Below, one piece after another: positions 7,683-16,111 of a stretch of 64,000 bases of DNA. Origin of the DNA: Desulfosporosinus hippei DSM 8344. Lineage in GTDB: Bacteria; Bacillota; Desulfitobacteriia; Desulfitobacteriales; Desulfitobacteriaceae. The first letter of the stretch is position 1. Every line of letters starts with the position of its first letter. A program made the translations under genes and the position numbers. The notes under the pieces were generated by a model. That model saw only the letters and a list, made by a program, of their open reading frames with translations. It made no database searches and was not told the DNA's origin. The stretch is from assembly GCF_900100785.1 (NCBI RefSeq), contig NZ_FNCP01000024.1:20007-84006 (forward strand), in the 5' to 3' direction.

Positions 7683-7775
7683 TGATCCGCACAATGGGGA
7701 TGACTGTTCGGTCAAGGGTTTACCGTTGGTCAAACCTTGACCGGGTTCTGCTTCCTAAATAAAATGCATGTAAAG

Positions 7776-7800
7776 TTGGCCCGAGGGGGCCAATTTGTTT
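7776..7800 (+). terminator. Rho-independent terminator after hicB
   Basis: TTGGCCC / GGGCCAA stem with a short loop followed by TTTGTTT. A second inverted repeat (CGGTCAAGG ... CCTTGACCG) lies just before it at about 7710-7744. Confidence 0.65.
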
Positions 7801-7862
7801 GTCTATCGATTAATTTAGCATAGGCAATCTTTAGATGCTCAGAATACGCATATCCTGACCTG

Positions 7863-8663
7863 TCAGATTGTCTCTTTCAAAGCTTTCGTTAAAAAATCAA
7901 GCACCTTGCTTTTATACACTTCATAGGTATCCTTATCCTTATCAGCGAAGCTGCTCAATTCCCAGACCAGTTGCTTGAAGGTTTTGTCCAGACTCTCGTA
8001 TAAAAAGGCAATTTGATTGGCGTTGGTCTTGTGCTGCGCGGCAATGAGGTTCTTGTTTATCTTTTGGAGGCCTTCATAAGATGTGCTTTTCTTAAGAGAT
8101 TCCAACTTTTTCTGCAAATTTACAGCCTTGGTCTCTTGCTCTCCTTGAGACTTGCTTAATTGCGCTGCCTTAGTTTTCAGGTTGTTGCGCTCAGTGGTCA
8201 GTTGGGTTATTTGGCTTTCTTGCTCGCTCAGGGCTTGCCGGAGTTTCGCTTTTTCCTGCAGAGCCTGGTCTCGCTCCTGCAGGGCCTGGCTCCGCTCTTT
8301 AACTGCCTTTTGCAGTTCCCGGGTAGATAAGCCCTCCGCATCAATCTCCGCTATGAACTGCCCTCGTTCTTCCTCCGGGAGTCCTAAGAGGATATAAGCC
8401 TGGGTATAATTCAAATTCGGAAGTTCTTGGGTTCCGTATACATCGAAGAGGCGCATCAGCTTTTCGGCGGTTTTCTTAGAATAGCTGCAGGACTCCTCCA
8501 GCCACTTGTTCCATTCCCCATAGGGAAGCAGGTCCTTGGCCTCCTTCAAGCGCCGGCCAATCTCTATGGCGCCGGCCAGGAGAACTTTTCTGGTCTGGTA
8601 TTTAATCGTGTTTATTTCAGTCGCGATCACCAGGGGGGTGCGAGCTGAGATCAAATCATTCAT
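7863..8663 (-). CDS. DUF3102 family protein with long coiled coil
   Basis: About 266 aa from the ATG at 8663 (a start 27 nt upstream is also possible). The N-terminal 100 residues (INTIKYQTRKVLLAGAIEIG, LKEAKDLLPYGEWNKWLEE, YSKKTAEKLMRLFDVYG) are the DUF3102 domain found in Firmicutes phage, plasmid and chromosomal proteins. Residues of about 125-200 are heptad-like (QALQERDQALQEKAKLRQAL...) and predict a coiled coil. The C-terminus is helical. The function is unknown; a DNA-interacting or ParB-like role is sometimes suspected but is not shown here. A perfect 36-bp palindrome lies 80 bp upstream of the start. Confidence 0.75.
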   Translation of the reverse strand: MNDLISARTPLVIATEINTIKYQTRKVLLAGAIEIGRRLKEAKDLLPYGEWNKWLEESCSYSKKTAEKLMRLFDVYGTQELPNLNYTQAYILLGLPEEERGQFIAEIDAEGLSTRELQKAVKERSQALQERDQALQEKAKLRQALSEQESQITQLTTERNNLKTKAAQLSKSQGEQETKAVNLQKKLESLKKSTSYEGLQKINKNLIAAQHKTNANQIAFLYESLDKTFKQLVWELSSFADKDKDTYEVYKSKVLDFLTKALKETI

Positions 8664-8742
8664 ACTGGTACCTGTCGGCCCTTTCTGCATTTATTCACAG
8701 AATATGTGGCCGAATCCCTGAGTGTGCTAAACTGTGTAGACT

Positions 8743-8778
8743 TGTCCGAGAAACGAATGCGCATTCGTTTCTCGGACA
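8743..8778. repeat. Perfect 36-bp palindrome
   Basis: TGTCCGAGAAACGAATGC is followed directly by its exact reverse complement, with no spacer. No T-run follows on either strand, so it is not a standard terminator. It sits between the divergent-facing end of DUF2922 and the start of the DUF3102 gene, in the DUF3102 promoter region, and could be an operator or a cruciform site. Confidence 0.85.
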
Positions 8779-8820
8779 GGTCTGACACAAGGACATCTAG
8801 TTAAGGGAAGCTTACCTTTA

Positions 8821-9057
8821 TCATCGAGGTTGATCGTACATATCTTCTGTGGTAGTCCCTACAATTTTGATATCCTTTTTGGACATCAGTCCTCCACCTG
8901 AAGTGAAGAAAATATCCTTGGCGATAATTTGATCCATGACGGTTTCGATTTCTGCAACTGTTATACCTTCTTTTGGTTCGTTTAGACTCATAGTCACCGC
9001 TTTGCCTGCGGCGTTACTAAAGGTCATTCTTAAGACCTTTTTAGTAGTAATTGCCAT
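8821..9057 (-). CDS. DUF2922 family protein
   Basis: A 78-aa protein: AITTKKVLRMTFSNAAGKA, then MSLNEPKEGITVAEIETVMD, IIAKDIFFTSGGGL and the end of the domain (DIKIVGTTTEDMYD). This is the DUF2922 signature seen in short Firmicutes proteins. The start at 9057 is preceded by AGAAAGGAG with good spacing. It is paired with a DUF1659 gene 69 bp upstream on the same strand, as in many Bacillus and Clostridia genomes. The function is unknown; co-occurrence suggests the two small beta-rich proteins act together. Confidence 0.85.
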   Translation of the reverse strand: MAITTKKVLRMTFSNAAGKAVTMSLNEPKEGITVAEIETVMDQIIAKDIFFTSGGGLMSKKDIKIVGTTTEDMYDQPR

Positions 9058-9126
9058 TCTCGGCACTCCTTTCTTTCTCAAATAGTCTCCTGTCATGCTT
9101 AGACATGAACATGCCTCCCATCGGCT

Positions 9127-9351
9127 CTAGCCTTCAATAAGGTCGATGCGATTGTCTCTACGCACTCCGATTAAGGAGAGATCCTGAAGTTCAAAGAGGG
9201 CGACAGCGATATCGTAAACGTCTTGGTCCGTGGCAGATGCTCTCACATTAGAGAAGCTGCGCTGTCTTAAAATGGGTGCTCCCTCCGGGGTTTGCCCAGT
9301 TTGAACGGTAACAACTATAACACTATCTCGGTTACTGGCTATAACAGCCAT
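9127..9351 (-). CDS. DUF1659 family protein
   Basis: A 74-aa protein: MAVIASNRDSVIVVTVQTGQ, then RQRSFSNVRASATDQDVYD and VALFELQDLSLIGVRRDNR. This matches the DUF1659 pattern. ATG 9351 is preferred to the in-frame GTG nine bases upstream because AAAGGAG would touch the GTG. It is the first gene of a two-gene operon with DUF2922. No biochemical function is established for the family. Confidence 0.85.
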   Translation of the reverse strand: MAVIASNRDSVIVVTVQTGQTPEGAPILRQRSFSNVRASATDQDVYDIAVALFELQDLSLIGVRRDNRIDLIEG

Positions 9352-9483
9352 TGTAGTCACTCCTTTATTAAAATAGTCAGGACAGAATGTTTGTCCCGTG
9401 TGTCTGTCCCTACTCTATACAATATTAACGTCGGCCAGGAATTGTTACTATAATTTACCAAGTTTCGGTTTTCGGATTATTTC

Positions 9484-9500
9484 CAGGGGGAGCCCCCCTG
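9484..9500. repeat. Short GC hairpin upstream of the DUF1659/DUF2922 operon
   Basis: CAGGGGG-AGC-CCCCCTG is a perfect stem with a 3-nt loop and no T-run. It lies between the divergent DUF1659 and Fic genes; its role is unclear. Confidence 0.5.
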
Positions 9501-9606
9501 TCATTACTGAGAGTGGCGATATTCTCTGATTGAGATGTAGCTTAAGAAAGTAAAGTAATGGGTTTAACTCTTAGCTTTTTGTGATACACTTATACTGATA
9601 GTAAAT

Positions 9607-9622
9607 GATACTAGTTAGTATC
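9607..9622. promoter_or_regulatory. Inverted repeat before the Fic gene (possible operator)
   Basis: GATACTA-GT-TAGTATC is a perfect 7+2+7 palindrome 17 bp before the Fic start, directly downstream of a TATACT -10-like element. The position suits a repressor operator. Confidence 0.5.
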
Positions 9623-9639
9623 GGGAGTAGGGCGAAGTT

Positions 9640-10803
9640 ATGGAACTAAAAACCTTTACAGAGATGTTCAGTGATAAAAATGCCTTAGATTTTAAGAAAC
9701 TTAAGTATAAATTCGGAGAGGAAAATCTAAAGGGGTATTTGGATACACTTAATGAAAGTTTTTATCACAAACTCCCTTTACTTGACTTTAAAGGCAAGCC
9801 TGCAGTATTACTTCCTTCTAAAGTCAACATGACGGTGCAGCTTGTTAAAAGGCTCTCAGCCACCTATTCAAATGAAAAGTATGGTATCCAGGCCATGGAA
9901 GATGAAATTATTTCAACTCTGTCTATTGAACAGATTGACTCGTCAAGGGAGAGCGTTAGGAGAATCTTAAATGGCGGAGCGCCTGAGACAAGTAATGAGA
10001 ACAAAGCTTATGGCATTAAGCGAGGCTTAGACTTCATCGCGGAGCCTGCCAACAAAATTACAGAGCAAAATTTATATCAGCTCTATATGCTTGCGGTAGG
10101 CGATTTTTTAGACGAAAGGGACAGACTGATGCCTGAGCATAAATATCGTCACGACGAGGTTTATGTGGTGGGGCAAAACATTGAGCATCAGGGGCTCAGC
10201 TCTCAATTGCTTTCACAATACATGGTAAACCTGATCGAGTATATCCGGCGAGACGAAGGCTTGGATCAAGTTGTTAAATCCATCATAATCCATTACTATT
10301 TGGCGTACCTGCATCCCTATTTTGATGGTAACGGAAGAATGGCACGGTTAATCCAACTTTGGTATCTCGTCCAAATCGGTTATACCTCTTCTTTGTTCAT
10401 CCCCTTCTCGGCCTTTATTAATGAAACCAAGGGCTTGTATTATAAGGCCTTTACTTTAGTCTCGTATAATTCTAAGGTGTCAGAAGGTTTAGACGTAACT
10501 CCCTTTGTAAGCTATTTCGTAGATAATGTCCTAACTAAGCTTCAGAAAAGGGTGGAACCGACAAATGCTCTCGAGGTATTTAATAATTTGCTCCAAACAG
10601 GTGAGATAACGGCTAAAGAAAAGGATTTATTTCATTATGTTCTTTCTGCATACGGAACTAATGAATTTTCCACCAAGCAATTGGAAGGTGACTATAAAAA
10701 TGCCGCCTATGCGACAATTAGAAACTTTGTCCTCAAACTTGAAAGCAAAGGGCTTCTCTTTTCTCAGAAATATGGTAATCGAGTGCGTTATCGAGTGAAA
10801 TGA
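9640..10803 (+). CDS. Fic domain protein with C-terminal winged helix (probable AMP transferase)
   Basis: A 387-aa protein. The Fic motif HPYFDGNGRMAR is at residues 225-236, with all catalytic residues (His, Asp, Gly-Asn-Gly, Arg). Fic enzymes transfer AMP to target hydroxyls. The N-terminal helix has TLSIEQ at 93-98, which resembles the class II inhibitory motif (S/T)xxxE(G/N) but with Q in the last position. The C-terminus (about 310-387: GEITAKEKDLFHYVLS...) looks like a winged helix, typical of self-regulating Fic proteins. It stands alone, with a palindrome in its promoter and a strong terminator behind it. Confidence 0.88.
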   Translation: MELKTFTEMFSDKNALDFKKLKYKFGEENLKGYLDTLNESFYHKLPLLDFKGKPAVLLPSKVNMTVQLVKRLSATYSNEKYGIQAMEDEIISTLSIEQIDSSRESVRRILNGGAPETSNENKAYGIKRGLDFIAEPANKITEQNLYQLYMLAVGDFLDERDRLMPEHKYRHDEVYVVGQNIEHQGLSSQLLSQYMVNLIEYIRRDEGLDQVVKSIIIHYYLAYLHPYFDGNGRMARLIQLWYLVQIGYTSSLFIPFSAFINETKGLYYKAFTLVSYNSKVSEGLDVTPFVSYFVDNVLTKLQKRVEPTNALEVFNNLLQTGEITAKEKDLFHYVLSAYGTNEFSTKQLEGDYKNAAYATIRNFVLKLESKGLLFSQKYGNRVRYRVK

Positions 10804-10820
10804 ATAATCGACGGAAAGCA

Positions 10821-10867
10821 AAAGAGCAAGTAGCCCATCCCTTACCCTAGGGAGCTACTTGCTCTTT
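10821..10867. terminator. Bidirectional terminator
   Basis: AAAGAGCAAGTAGC and GCTACTTGCTCTTT form a perfect 14-bp stem between the convergent Fic and YczE-type genes. Confidence 0.75.
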
Positions 10868-10875
10868 CTAATGAA

Positions 10876-11520
10876 TCATGCGTGTTTCTTCCCTTCCACG
10901 GAGGTAGGATCGGTCCCCTTACCCTTGTTTAACCGCGCCGTGTAGGGCATGAAAAATTTTATAAACACCCCGGTGATAAGGGCAGAAAATAAGGTGCCGA
11001 TACCGATAGGGCCGCTAAATAGGAAAGCAAGTATTACCAGGACTAGGCTTACTATTGCCCGGGAAATTGCCACATTAAGTCCCGTTAATTGATTGATGAC
11101 CAGCATAGAGCGATCCATGGGATTGGGGGCAAAGTCAGCTTGCAGATTTACTGCAACTCCTAAACCCACAATCCCTACCCCGAGTATTAAACAAGCAGCT
11201 TGACTGAATAGGGTCAGAGGACTGATTGAATCCCCTAGCACAAAAAGCCAAAGGTCAATTCCCATACCGGTAATTAAAGAGGTAAGTAAGGCAAAATATT
11301 CAAGCTTTCGGCGCTGAGCAGCGGCGTTAAATAACACCAGAGCCAGACCTACAACTATTTCCCAACTGCCAATGGTTAAGCCAAAGGTCTGAAATAATCC
11401 TACCAGGAGTGCGTCAAATGGGGAGGTTCCCATTAACGAACGAATTGTTAACGCTATCCCAAAGGTCATGATAATAATACCTGAAACGTAGAAAATAAAA
11501 CGCTGACGTGACTGATGCAT
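10876..11520 (-). CDS. YczE/YyaS-like integral membrane protein
   Basis: A 214-aa protein with five to six membrane segments, starting FYVSGIIIMTFGIALTIRS and including the conserved LMGTSPFDALLVGLFQTFGL and ADFAPNPMDRSMLVI motifs of YczE-like proteins. Family members are uncharacterised transporters or membrane factors, some near biosynthetic clusters. The C-terminal FMPYTARLNKG peptide is found again in a gene fragment at 22712-22755. It is transcribed away from dmsA. Confidence 0.8.
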   Translation of the reverse strand: MHQSRQRFIFYVSGIIIMTFGIALTIRSLMGTSPFDALLVGLFQTFGLTIGSWEIVVGLALVLFNAAAQRRKLEYFALLTSLITGMGIDLWLFVLGDSISPLTLFSQAACLILGVGIVGLGVAVNLQADFAPNPMDRSMLVINQLTGLNVAISRAIVSLVLVILAFLFSGPIGIGTLFSALITGVFIKFFMPYTARLNKGKGTDPTSVEGKKHA

Positions 11521-11699
11521 CTGCTTCCTCCTTAACTCTGCTCCGGGGAAGTCTTAATCCTCCTCCAAGAACAATACTATTAAGTATAGTTGAGAAAAAT
11601 AATATTTCAAGGTTTTTGGCCTAAGATAAAAGAAGACAATCCTCCAAGTAAGCTTAAATTGGGTGATCCCAGACGGCATGGAAAAGCAACTGCCTTTAG

Positions 11700-11738
11700 A
11701 AAGTTCTCAAGAGTATCGAAACTCATGAGAACTTTTTT
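11700..11738 (+). terminator. Hairpin with T-run upstream of dmsA
   Basis: AAAGTTCTCA / TGAGAACTTT with a run of T after the stem, pointing toward dmsA. No gene precedes it on this strand for 900 bp, so it may end a short RNA or act as a leader attenuator. Confidence 0.5.
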
Positions 11739-11803
11739 TCTATTCGTCTACCGCAATAAATGGATTTAAATATTTAAGAATCTCGTAATTTTGGTGCAGT
11801 CAA

Positions 11804-11819
11804 TTGTCACAATAGACAA
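11804..11819. promoter_or_regulatory. CRP/FNR-family-like operator upstream of dmsA
   Basis: TTGTC-N6-GACAA is a symmetric site of the size and form bound by CRP/FNR-type regulators, which often control respiratory reductases. It lies 125 bp upstream of dmsA. The regulator is not in the window. Confidence 0.35.
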
Positions 11820-11943
11820 ATTTTAGCGTCAAATCTTGTAGCTTTGTACAAAGGAGATCTGATCATCCATAGCGAAAGGTTAATAGTGTTATAAGATTCA
11901 CAAATGCCCAGAAGGTGTCAGAATTTACGGAGGTGACTAAAGG

Positions 11944-14562
11944 ATGGCAAATTTTATCGAGAATGCAAAGAAATACAGCATTAACAGACGATCCTTTCTC
12001 GGCTGGACAGCGACTCTCACTGCAGGGACTGCGGCAGCCTTAACCTTGCCAGGTTGTGGATTAGCCAAAGTCGATGCAGACAAAGCGGCAGCGATTGCCG
12101 GCAAAGAAGGGGAATGGATTACGGCGGCCTGTTGGCATAACTGTGGAGGTCGATGTCTTAATAAGGCCTATGTTGTAGACGGGGTTGTTCTGCGTCAAAA
12201 GACGGATGATACGCATCCGGATAGCCCGGATTATCCCCAGCAAAGAGGGTGTGCGAGAGGACGGTCACAACGTCAGCAAGTTTATGGTGCTGACCGCTTA
12301 AAGTACCCCATGAAGCGCAAGAACTGGGAACCAGGAACCGGTGGGAAAAGGGAACTCAGAGGCAGGGATGAATGGGTCAGAATATCTTGGGATGAAGCCT
12401 TGGATTCCATCGCTGCAGAGCTGAAACGAGTTAAGGAAGCTTACGGCAATAAGTCTATTTTGACCAAAAGCCCAATCCCGTCCATCAACGCTTTTGGTGG
12501 CTCTATGACTTACTGGGGCACCACCTCTGACGGAGCATGGCCTAAGCCCCAGCAGTTCATGAATGGCGGCAGGTCAAGAGGTTCTAATGACCGTCTTGAT
12601 TTAAAGAATGCTAAACTTATTGTGCTCTGGGGTTCAAATCCCGCTTGGAGCAGCGCCGGTAATCCCGCCTATAACTATAAACAGGCCAAAGATGCCGGAG
12701 CTAAGATTATCATGGTCGACCCCTTTTATACGGATTCGGCCCAGATTTTAGCGGATGAATGGATCCCGGTACGCCCCGGAACGGATACAGCTCTTTTATT
12801 AGGCATGGCTCACTATATGATCACAAACAACCTTCATGATCAGGCCTTTTTGGATAAATATTGTGTCGGTTTTGATAAAGACCATATGCCTGAAGGTGCC
12901 GATCCCCAAGAAAACTTTAAGGATTATGTGCTGGGAACCTATGATGGCCAGCCAAAAACTCCGGAATGGGCGTCTGAACACTGTGGAACCGACCCGGAAC
13001 TTATTCGAACCTTTGCCCATCAAATCGCTGTCACTAAACCCATGACCTTCAGTAGTTCTTCGGCTGCTGCCAGAACCATGCTGGGTGAACAATTCTGCCA
13101 GGCCTTTCTGACCGTTGGCTGGATGACCGGGAATGTGGGTAAACCCGGAGCGTCAATCAGTTCCAATAATCGGCACAATACTCAAAGCTATGGAGGCCCG
13201 GCATTGGTTAACCCAGGAAAGGCCGGGGGCTCATCTGTAGCCAATCCCCTTTATAAAGAACCTACTTTCCCGGGCCCGGATCCCTTTAAAACAAACTGGC
13301 ATGGTATTGTTTGGGATGAGGCTTGGGATGCCGTTGTCAAGGGTGAATATACCGCGGGTGTAAGGGGTAAGCAGCCCTGTGACATTAGGGCGCTGGTGAA
13401 TATCGGTGTTGGTAATCCACTGAACCAAGCCACGAATCTTATCCGCGGAATTGAAGCCTTTCGCAAGGTTGAATTTGTGGTGAGTTCGGCTCACTTCTTA
13501 ACGACAACCGCCAAATATTCCGATATCGTACTGCCTGCCACCACGGAATGGGAGAAGTTCGGAGGTTTTCTGACGGGTAACCCGGAAATGCTTATTTATT
13601 ATAGCCAAGTCACCGAGCCCCTCTATGAGACCAAAGATGACAATTGGATGGATCTCGAGATCGGAAAAAGACTGGGCTTTGATCCCAAGAAACTTGATCC
13701 CTTGTCAGAAAAACAGAAGGTCTTCAACCAACTAGCCGGTTCCACAGTCATTAAGGAAGATGGTAAAGGGTATGAGCCCTTAGTGACCATTACGGCAGAA
13801 GATATTGCAGAATTAGGTGTCGATGGAACCCCCCAGCAGGGGCGGATTGGGTATAAGGAATTTAAAGAACGAGGGATTTATCAGGTTCCCCGCGCTCCGG
13901 GGGATAATTACGGGTATATCGATTACAAAACGTTTATCGATGACCCGGAGAAGAACCCCTTGGGAACAGAGAGTGGTAAGTTTCAAATTCACAGTCAAGC
14001 ATTGGCAGATAATATTAAAGCCTTTGGCTGGAGTACCTTGGCCCCAATTCCTAAATATCAATATGTTACCGAGGGCTACGAAGAAACCTTTACGGACTAC
14101 GAAAAACAAGTTAAGAGTGATTACCCCTTGCAGCTCACGACGATCCACTACGCCCGTCGCAGCCATTCCACCTTGGATAACATCCCCGGGTTGCGAGAGG
14201 CTTTCGGCAACGAATTATATATGAATCCTTCCGATGCAGAAGCCAGAGAAATCCATAAGGATGATATTGTCAAGGTCACCAGCCGGCACGGAAGCGTGCT
14301 CAGACCTCTTTATCTCACTGAACGCATGATGCCGGGAACTCTGACTCTGGGTCAAGGGGCTTGGGCAGAAATCGATGAGGAGAGTGGTATCTGTAAAGCC
14401 GGAGCCGTGAATGTGTTAAATGGCGGGCTTTGTGGAGGGCAAGGGACACAAGGGTACAATACTTGCAATGTTCAAGTTGAAAAATATAATGGTCCTATTA
14501 AGCTAAAGCCGGATCATACCTGGCCACAAAGGATTGTTAGTGCACAAGGGGGGGCTAAGTAA
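11944..14562 (+). CDS. dmsA: DMSO reductase-family molybdopterin oxidoreductase, catalytic subunit
   Basis: An 872-aa molybdo-bis-PGD enzyme. A Tat signal (NRRSFLGW, R15-R16, then a hydrophobic stretch) exports it folded across the membrane. C63, C67, C71 and C103 form the CX3CX3C...C [4Fe-4S] site typical of DmsA-like enzymes. TYWGTTSDGAW (about 188-198) lies where the Mo-ligating Ser is expected. Molybdopterin-binding segments include VLWGSNPAWS, VDPFYTDSAQ and VRPGTDTALL. With DmsB and DmsC it should form a membrane-bound terminal reductase fed by menaquinol. The substrate (DMSO, TMAO or another oxide) is not fixed by sequence. AGGTG precedes the start. Confidence 0.88.
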   Translation: MANFIENAKKYSINRRSFLGWTATLTAGTAAALTLPGCGLAKVDADKAAAIAGKEGEWITAACWHNCGGRCLNKAYVVDGVVLRQKTDDTHPDSPDYPQQRGCARGRSQRQQVYGADRLKYPMKRKNWEPGTGGKRELRGRDEWVRISWDEALDSIAAELKRVKEAYGNKSILTKSPIPSINAFGGSMTYWGTTSDGAWPKPQQFMNGGRSRGSNDRLDLKNAKLIVLWGSNPAWSSAGNPAYNYKQAKDAGAKIIMVDPFYTDSAQILADEWIPVRPGTDTALLLGMAHYMITNNLHDQAFLDKYCVGFDKDHMPEGADPQENFKDYVLGTYDGQPKTPEWASEHCGTDPELIRTFAHQIAVTKPMTFSSSSAAARTMLGEQFCQAFLTVGWMTGNVGKPGASISSNNRHNTQSYGGPALVNPGKAGGSSVANPLYKEPTFPGPDPFKTNWHGIVWDEAWDAVVKGEYTAGVRGKQPCDIRALVNIGVGNPLNQATNLIRGIEAFRKVEFVVSSAHFLTTTAKYSDIVLPATTEWEKFGGFLTGNPEMLIYYSQVTEPLYETKDDNWMDLEIGKRLGFDPKKLDPLSEKQKVFNQLAGSTVIKEDGKGYEPLVTITAEDIAELGVDGTPQQGRIGYKEFKERGIYQVPRAPGDNYGYIDYKTFIDDPEKNPLGTESGKFQIHSQALADNIKAFGWSTLAPIPKYQYVTEGYEETFTDYEKQVKSDYPLQLTTIHYARRSHSTLDNIPGLREAFGNELYMNPSDAEAREIHKDDIVKVTSRHGSVLRPLYLTERMMPGTLTLGQGAWAEIDEESGICKAGAVNVLNGGLCGGQGTQGYNTCNVQVEKYNGPIKLKPDHTWPQRIVSAQGGAK

Positions 14563-15110
14563 TGGCGCAGCTGGGATTTTACTTTGATATGACTGCCTGC
14601 AGTAAATGTAAAACCTGTCAAATTGCTTGCAAGGACAAAAATGATTTGAAACTGGGAGCGCTTTTCCGTCGAGTCACGAGTTTTGAAGGGGGAAAATTCC
14701 CCAGCCCTTGGATTTATAATTTATCCATTGCCTGTAACCACTGTGAAAAACCAAAATGTGTAGCGAACTGTCCATCGGGTGCTCTCCATAAACGTGCCGA
14801 TGGGATTGTCGTGTATGATCTGGATAAGTGCATTGGTTGCCGCATGTGTACTTGGTCTTGCCCCTATGGGGCCCCCCAATATATCGAGGAACTGGGTAAA
14901 GTGAGAAAGTGCGACCTGTGTGCTGACTTAATCGACAAGGGGCAAAATCCGGCCTGTGTGGATGCTTGCCTGATGAGGGTTTTGAAATATGGGGATATTG
15001 AGGAGCTCAAAAAAGAGTATGGCGGAACTTCGGACATCAAAGGTCTGCCGGATTCCTCCCTTACCCATCCCTCCTTTATCATCAAGCCTAAAAGAGAAGC
15101 TAAACGCTAA
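14562..15110 (+). CDS. dmsB: DmsB-like electron-transfer subunit with four [4Fe-4S] clusters
   Basis: A 182-aa ferredoxin-type subunit. Four Cys sets are visible: CSKCKTCQIAC near residue 14, CNHCEKPKCVANC near 63, CIGCRMCTWSC near 93 and CDLC...CVDAC near 116-137. The third set is followed by PYGAPQY as in DmsB/PhsB/NrfC proteins. It passes electrons from the membrane anchor to the Mo subunit. Its ATG overlaps the dmsA stop codon by one base, so the two are translationally coupled. It has no Tat signal and should be co-exported with DmsA. Confidence 0.9.
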   Translation: MAQLGFYFDMTACSKCKTCQIACKDKNDLKLGALFRRVTSFEGGKFPSPWIYNLSIACNHCEKPKCVANCPSGALHKRADGIVVYDLDKCIGCRMCTWSCPYGAPQYIEELGKVRKCDLCADLIDKGQNPACVDACLMRVLKYGDIEELKKEYGGTSDIKGLPDSSLTHPSFIIKPKREAKR

Positions 15111-15153
15111 AGCATTCTTGTTCTTTATAAAATGAATTAAAGGAGGTTAAGCA

Positions 15154-16032
15154 ATGTTTGCTGAAGAATGGCCGTTAATGATGTTTACCCTTTTAACTCA
15201 GCTGGGAGTCGGCACTTTTATCCTTCTGACTATCGTAGGAACGGTCTTAGAATCGAAGGAGAACCATAAAGCCGCATCCCAATTAACCAACTCAGGGTTT
15301 CCAGCCATTGGAGTGATCATGGCCCTTGCTCTGGTCTTATCACTCTTCCACCTGGGTACGCCAAGCGGAGCCTACCGGGCTCTTTTAAATCTTGGCAGTT
15401 CTTGGCTGAGCCGAGAGATACTTTTTGTGGGAATCTTCTTTGTCTTAATCCTAGGAAATTACTTTGTTGCCGGAAAAGGACAGTTTAATAAGATTCTAAG
15501 CTGGATAACTGCCCTGACTGGACTTATGGTGATTTTCAGCATGGCAAGTATTTATTCTTCTTCTATTCGACCGGCCTGGAATAGTGGGAATACCTTCCTG
15601 GCCTTTTTAGGAACCACCTTCCTCTTTGGGGTGTTAGGTTCGGTAGTTTTCATTGTCCAAGGTTCAAAGGGCGATAAACTATCCCCTGAATTAATCAACC
15701 TGCTGAAAAAAATCAGCCTGATCGGAATAGCTGCTTTGCTAATTCAACTGGTTTATCTGCCCGTTTATTACACCGCTCTCTCTGGCGGGGGAGATGCTGC
15801 CTTGGCCTCTGCCCAAGCCCTAGCGGGCTCCTATGCGCCTATGTTGGTGATAAGATGGATCCTTTCCGGAATAGGGGCTGGGCTCTTAGTCTACACTCTA
15901 TTCAAAAAAGGGAATACCTCCTTGCCACTTCCGGCAAACACAGTCTATATAGCCTTTGCCCTCGTATTAGTCGGTGAATTCCTGGGACGTTACATTTTCT
16001 ACGCCTCAGCAGTATCCATCATGGTTGGCTAA
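15154..16032 (+). CDS. dmsC: DmsC-like membrane anchor subunit
   Basis: A 292-aa protein with about eight transmembrane helices, for example LGVGTFILLTIVGTVLES and IGVIMALALVLSLFHLG. The SLFHLGTPSGAYRALLNLG and SSWLSREILFVGIFF motifs are diagnostic of the DmsC anchor family, which binds quinol. AAGGAGG sits just before the ATG. It closes the dmsABC operon, 43 bp after dmsB, and a strong terminator follows. Confidence 0.88.
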   Translation: MFAEEWPLMMFTLLTQLGVGTFILLTIVGTVLESKENHKAASQLTNSGFPAIGVIMALALVLSLFHLGTPSGAYRALLNLGSSWLSREILFVGIFFVLILGNYFVAGKGQFNKILSWITALTGLMVIFSMASIYSSSIRPAWNSGNTFLAFLGTTFLFGVLGSVVFIVQGSKGDKLSPELINLLKKISLIGIAALLIQLVYLPVYYTALSGGGDAALASAQALAGSYAPMLVIRWILSGIGAGLLVYTLFKKGNTSLPLPANTVYIAFALVLVGEFLGRYIFYASAVSIMVG

Positions 16033-16063
16033 GGTGTAGTGGTTAATTCTCTCTAGGTAAAAG

Positions 16064-16104
16064 CAAGAATCCTCAGGACAAATGTCTTGAGGATTCTTGT
16101 TTTT
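16064..16104 (+). terminator. Terminator of the dmsABC operon
   Basis: A 17-bp stem (CAAGAATCCTCAGGACA / TGTCTTGAGGATTCTTG, one G-T pair) with a 2-nt loop and a T5 run. Confidence 0.85.
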
Positions 16105-16111
16105 GACTAGT

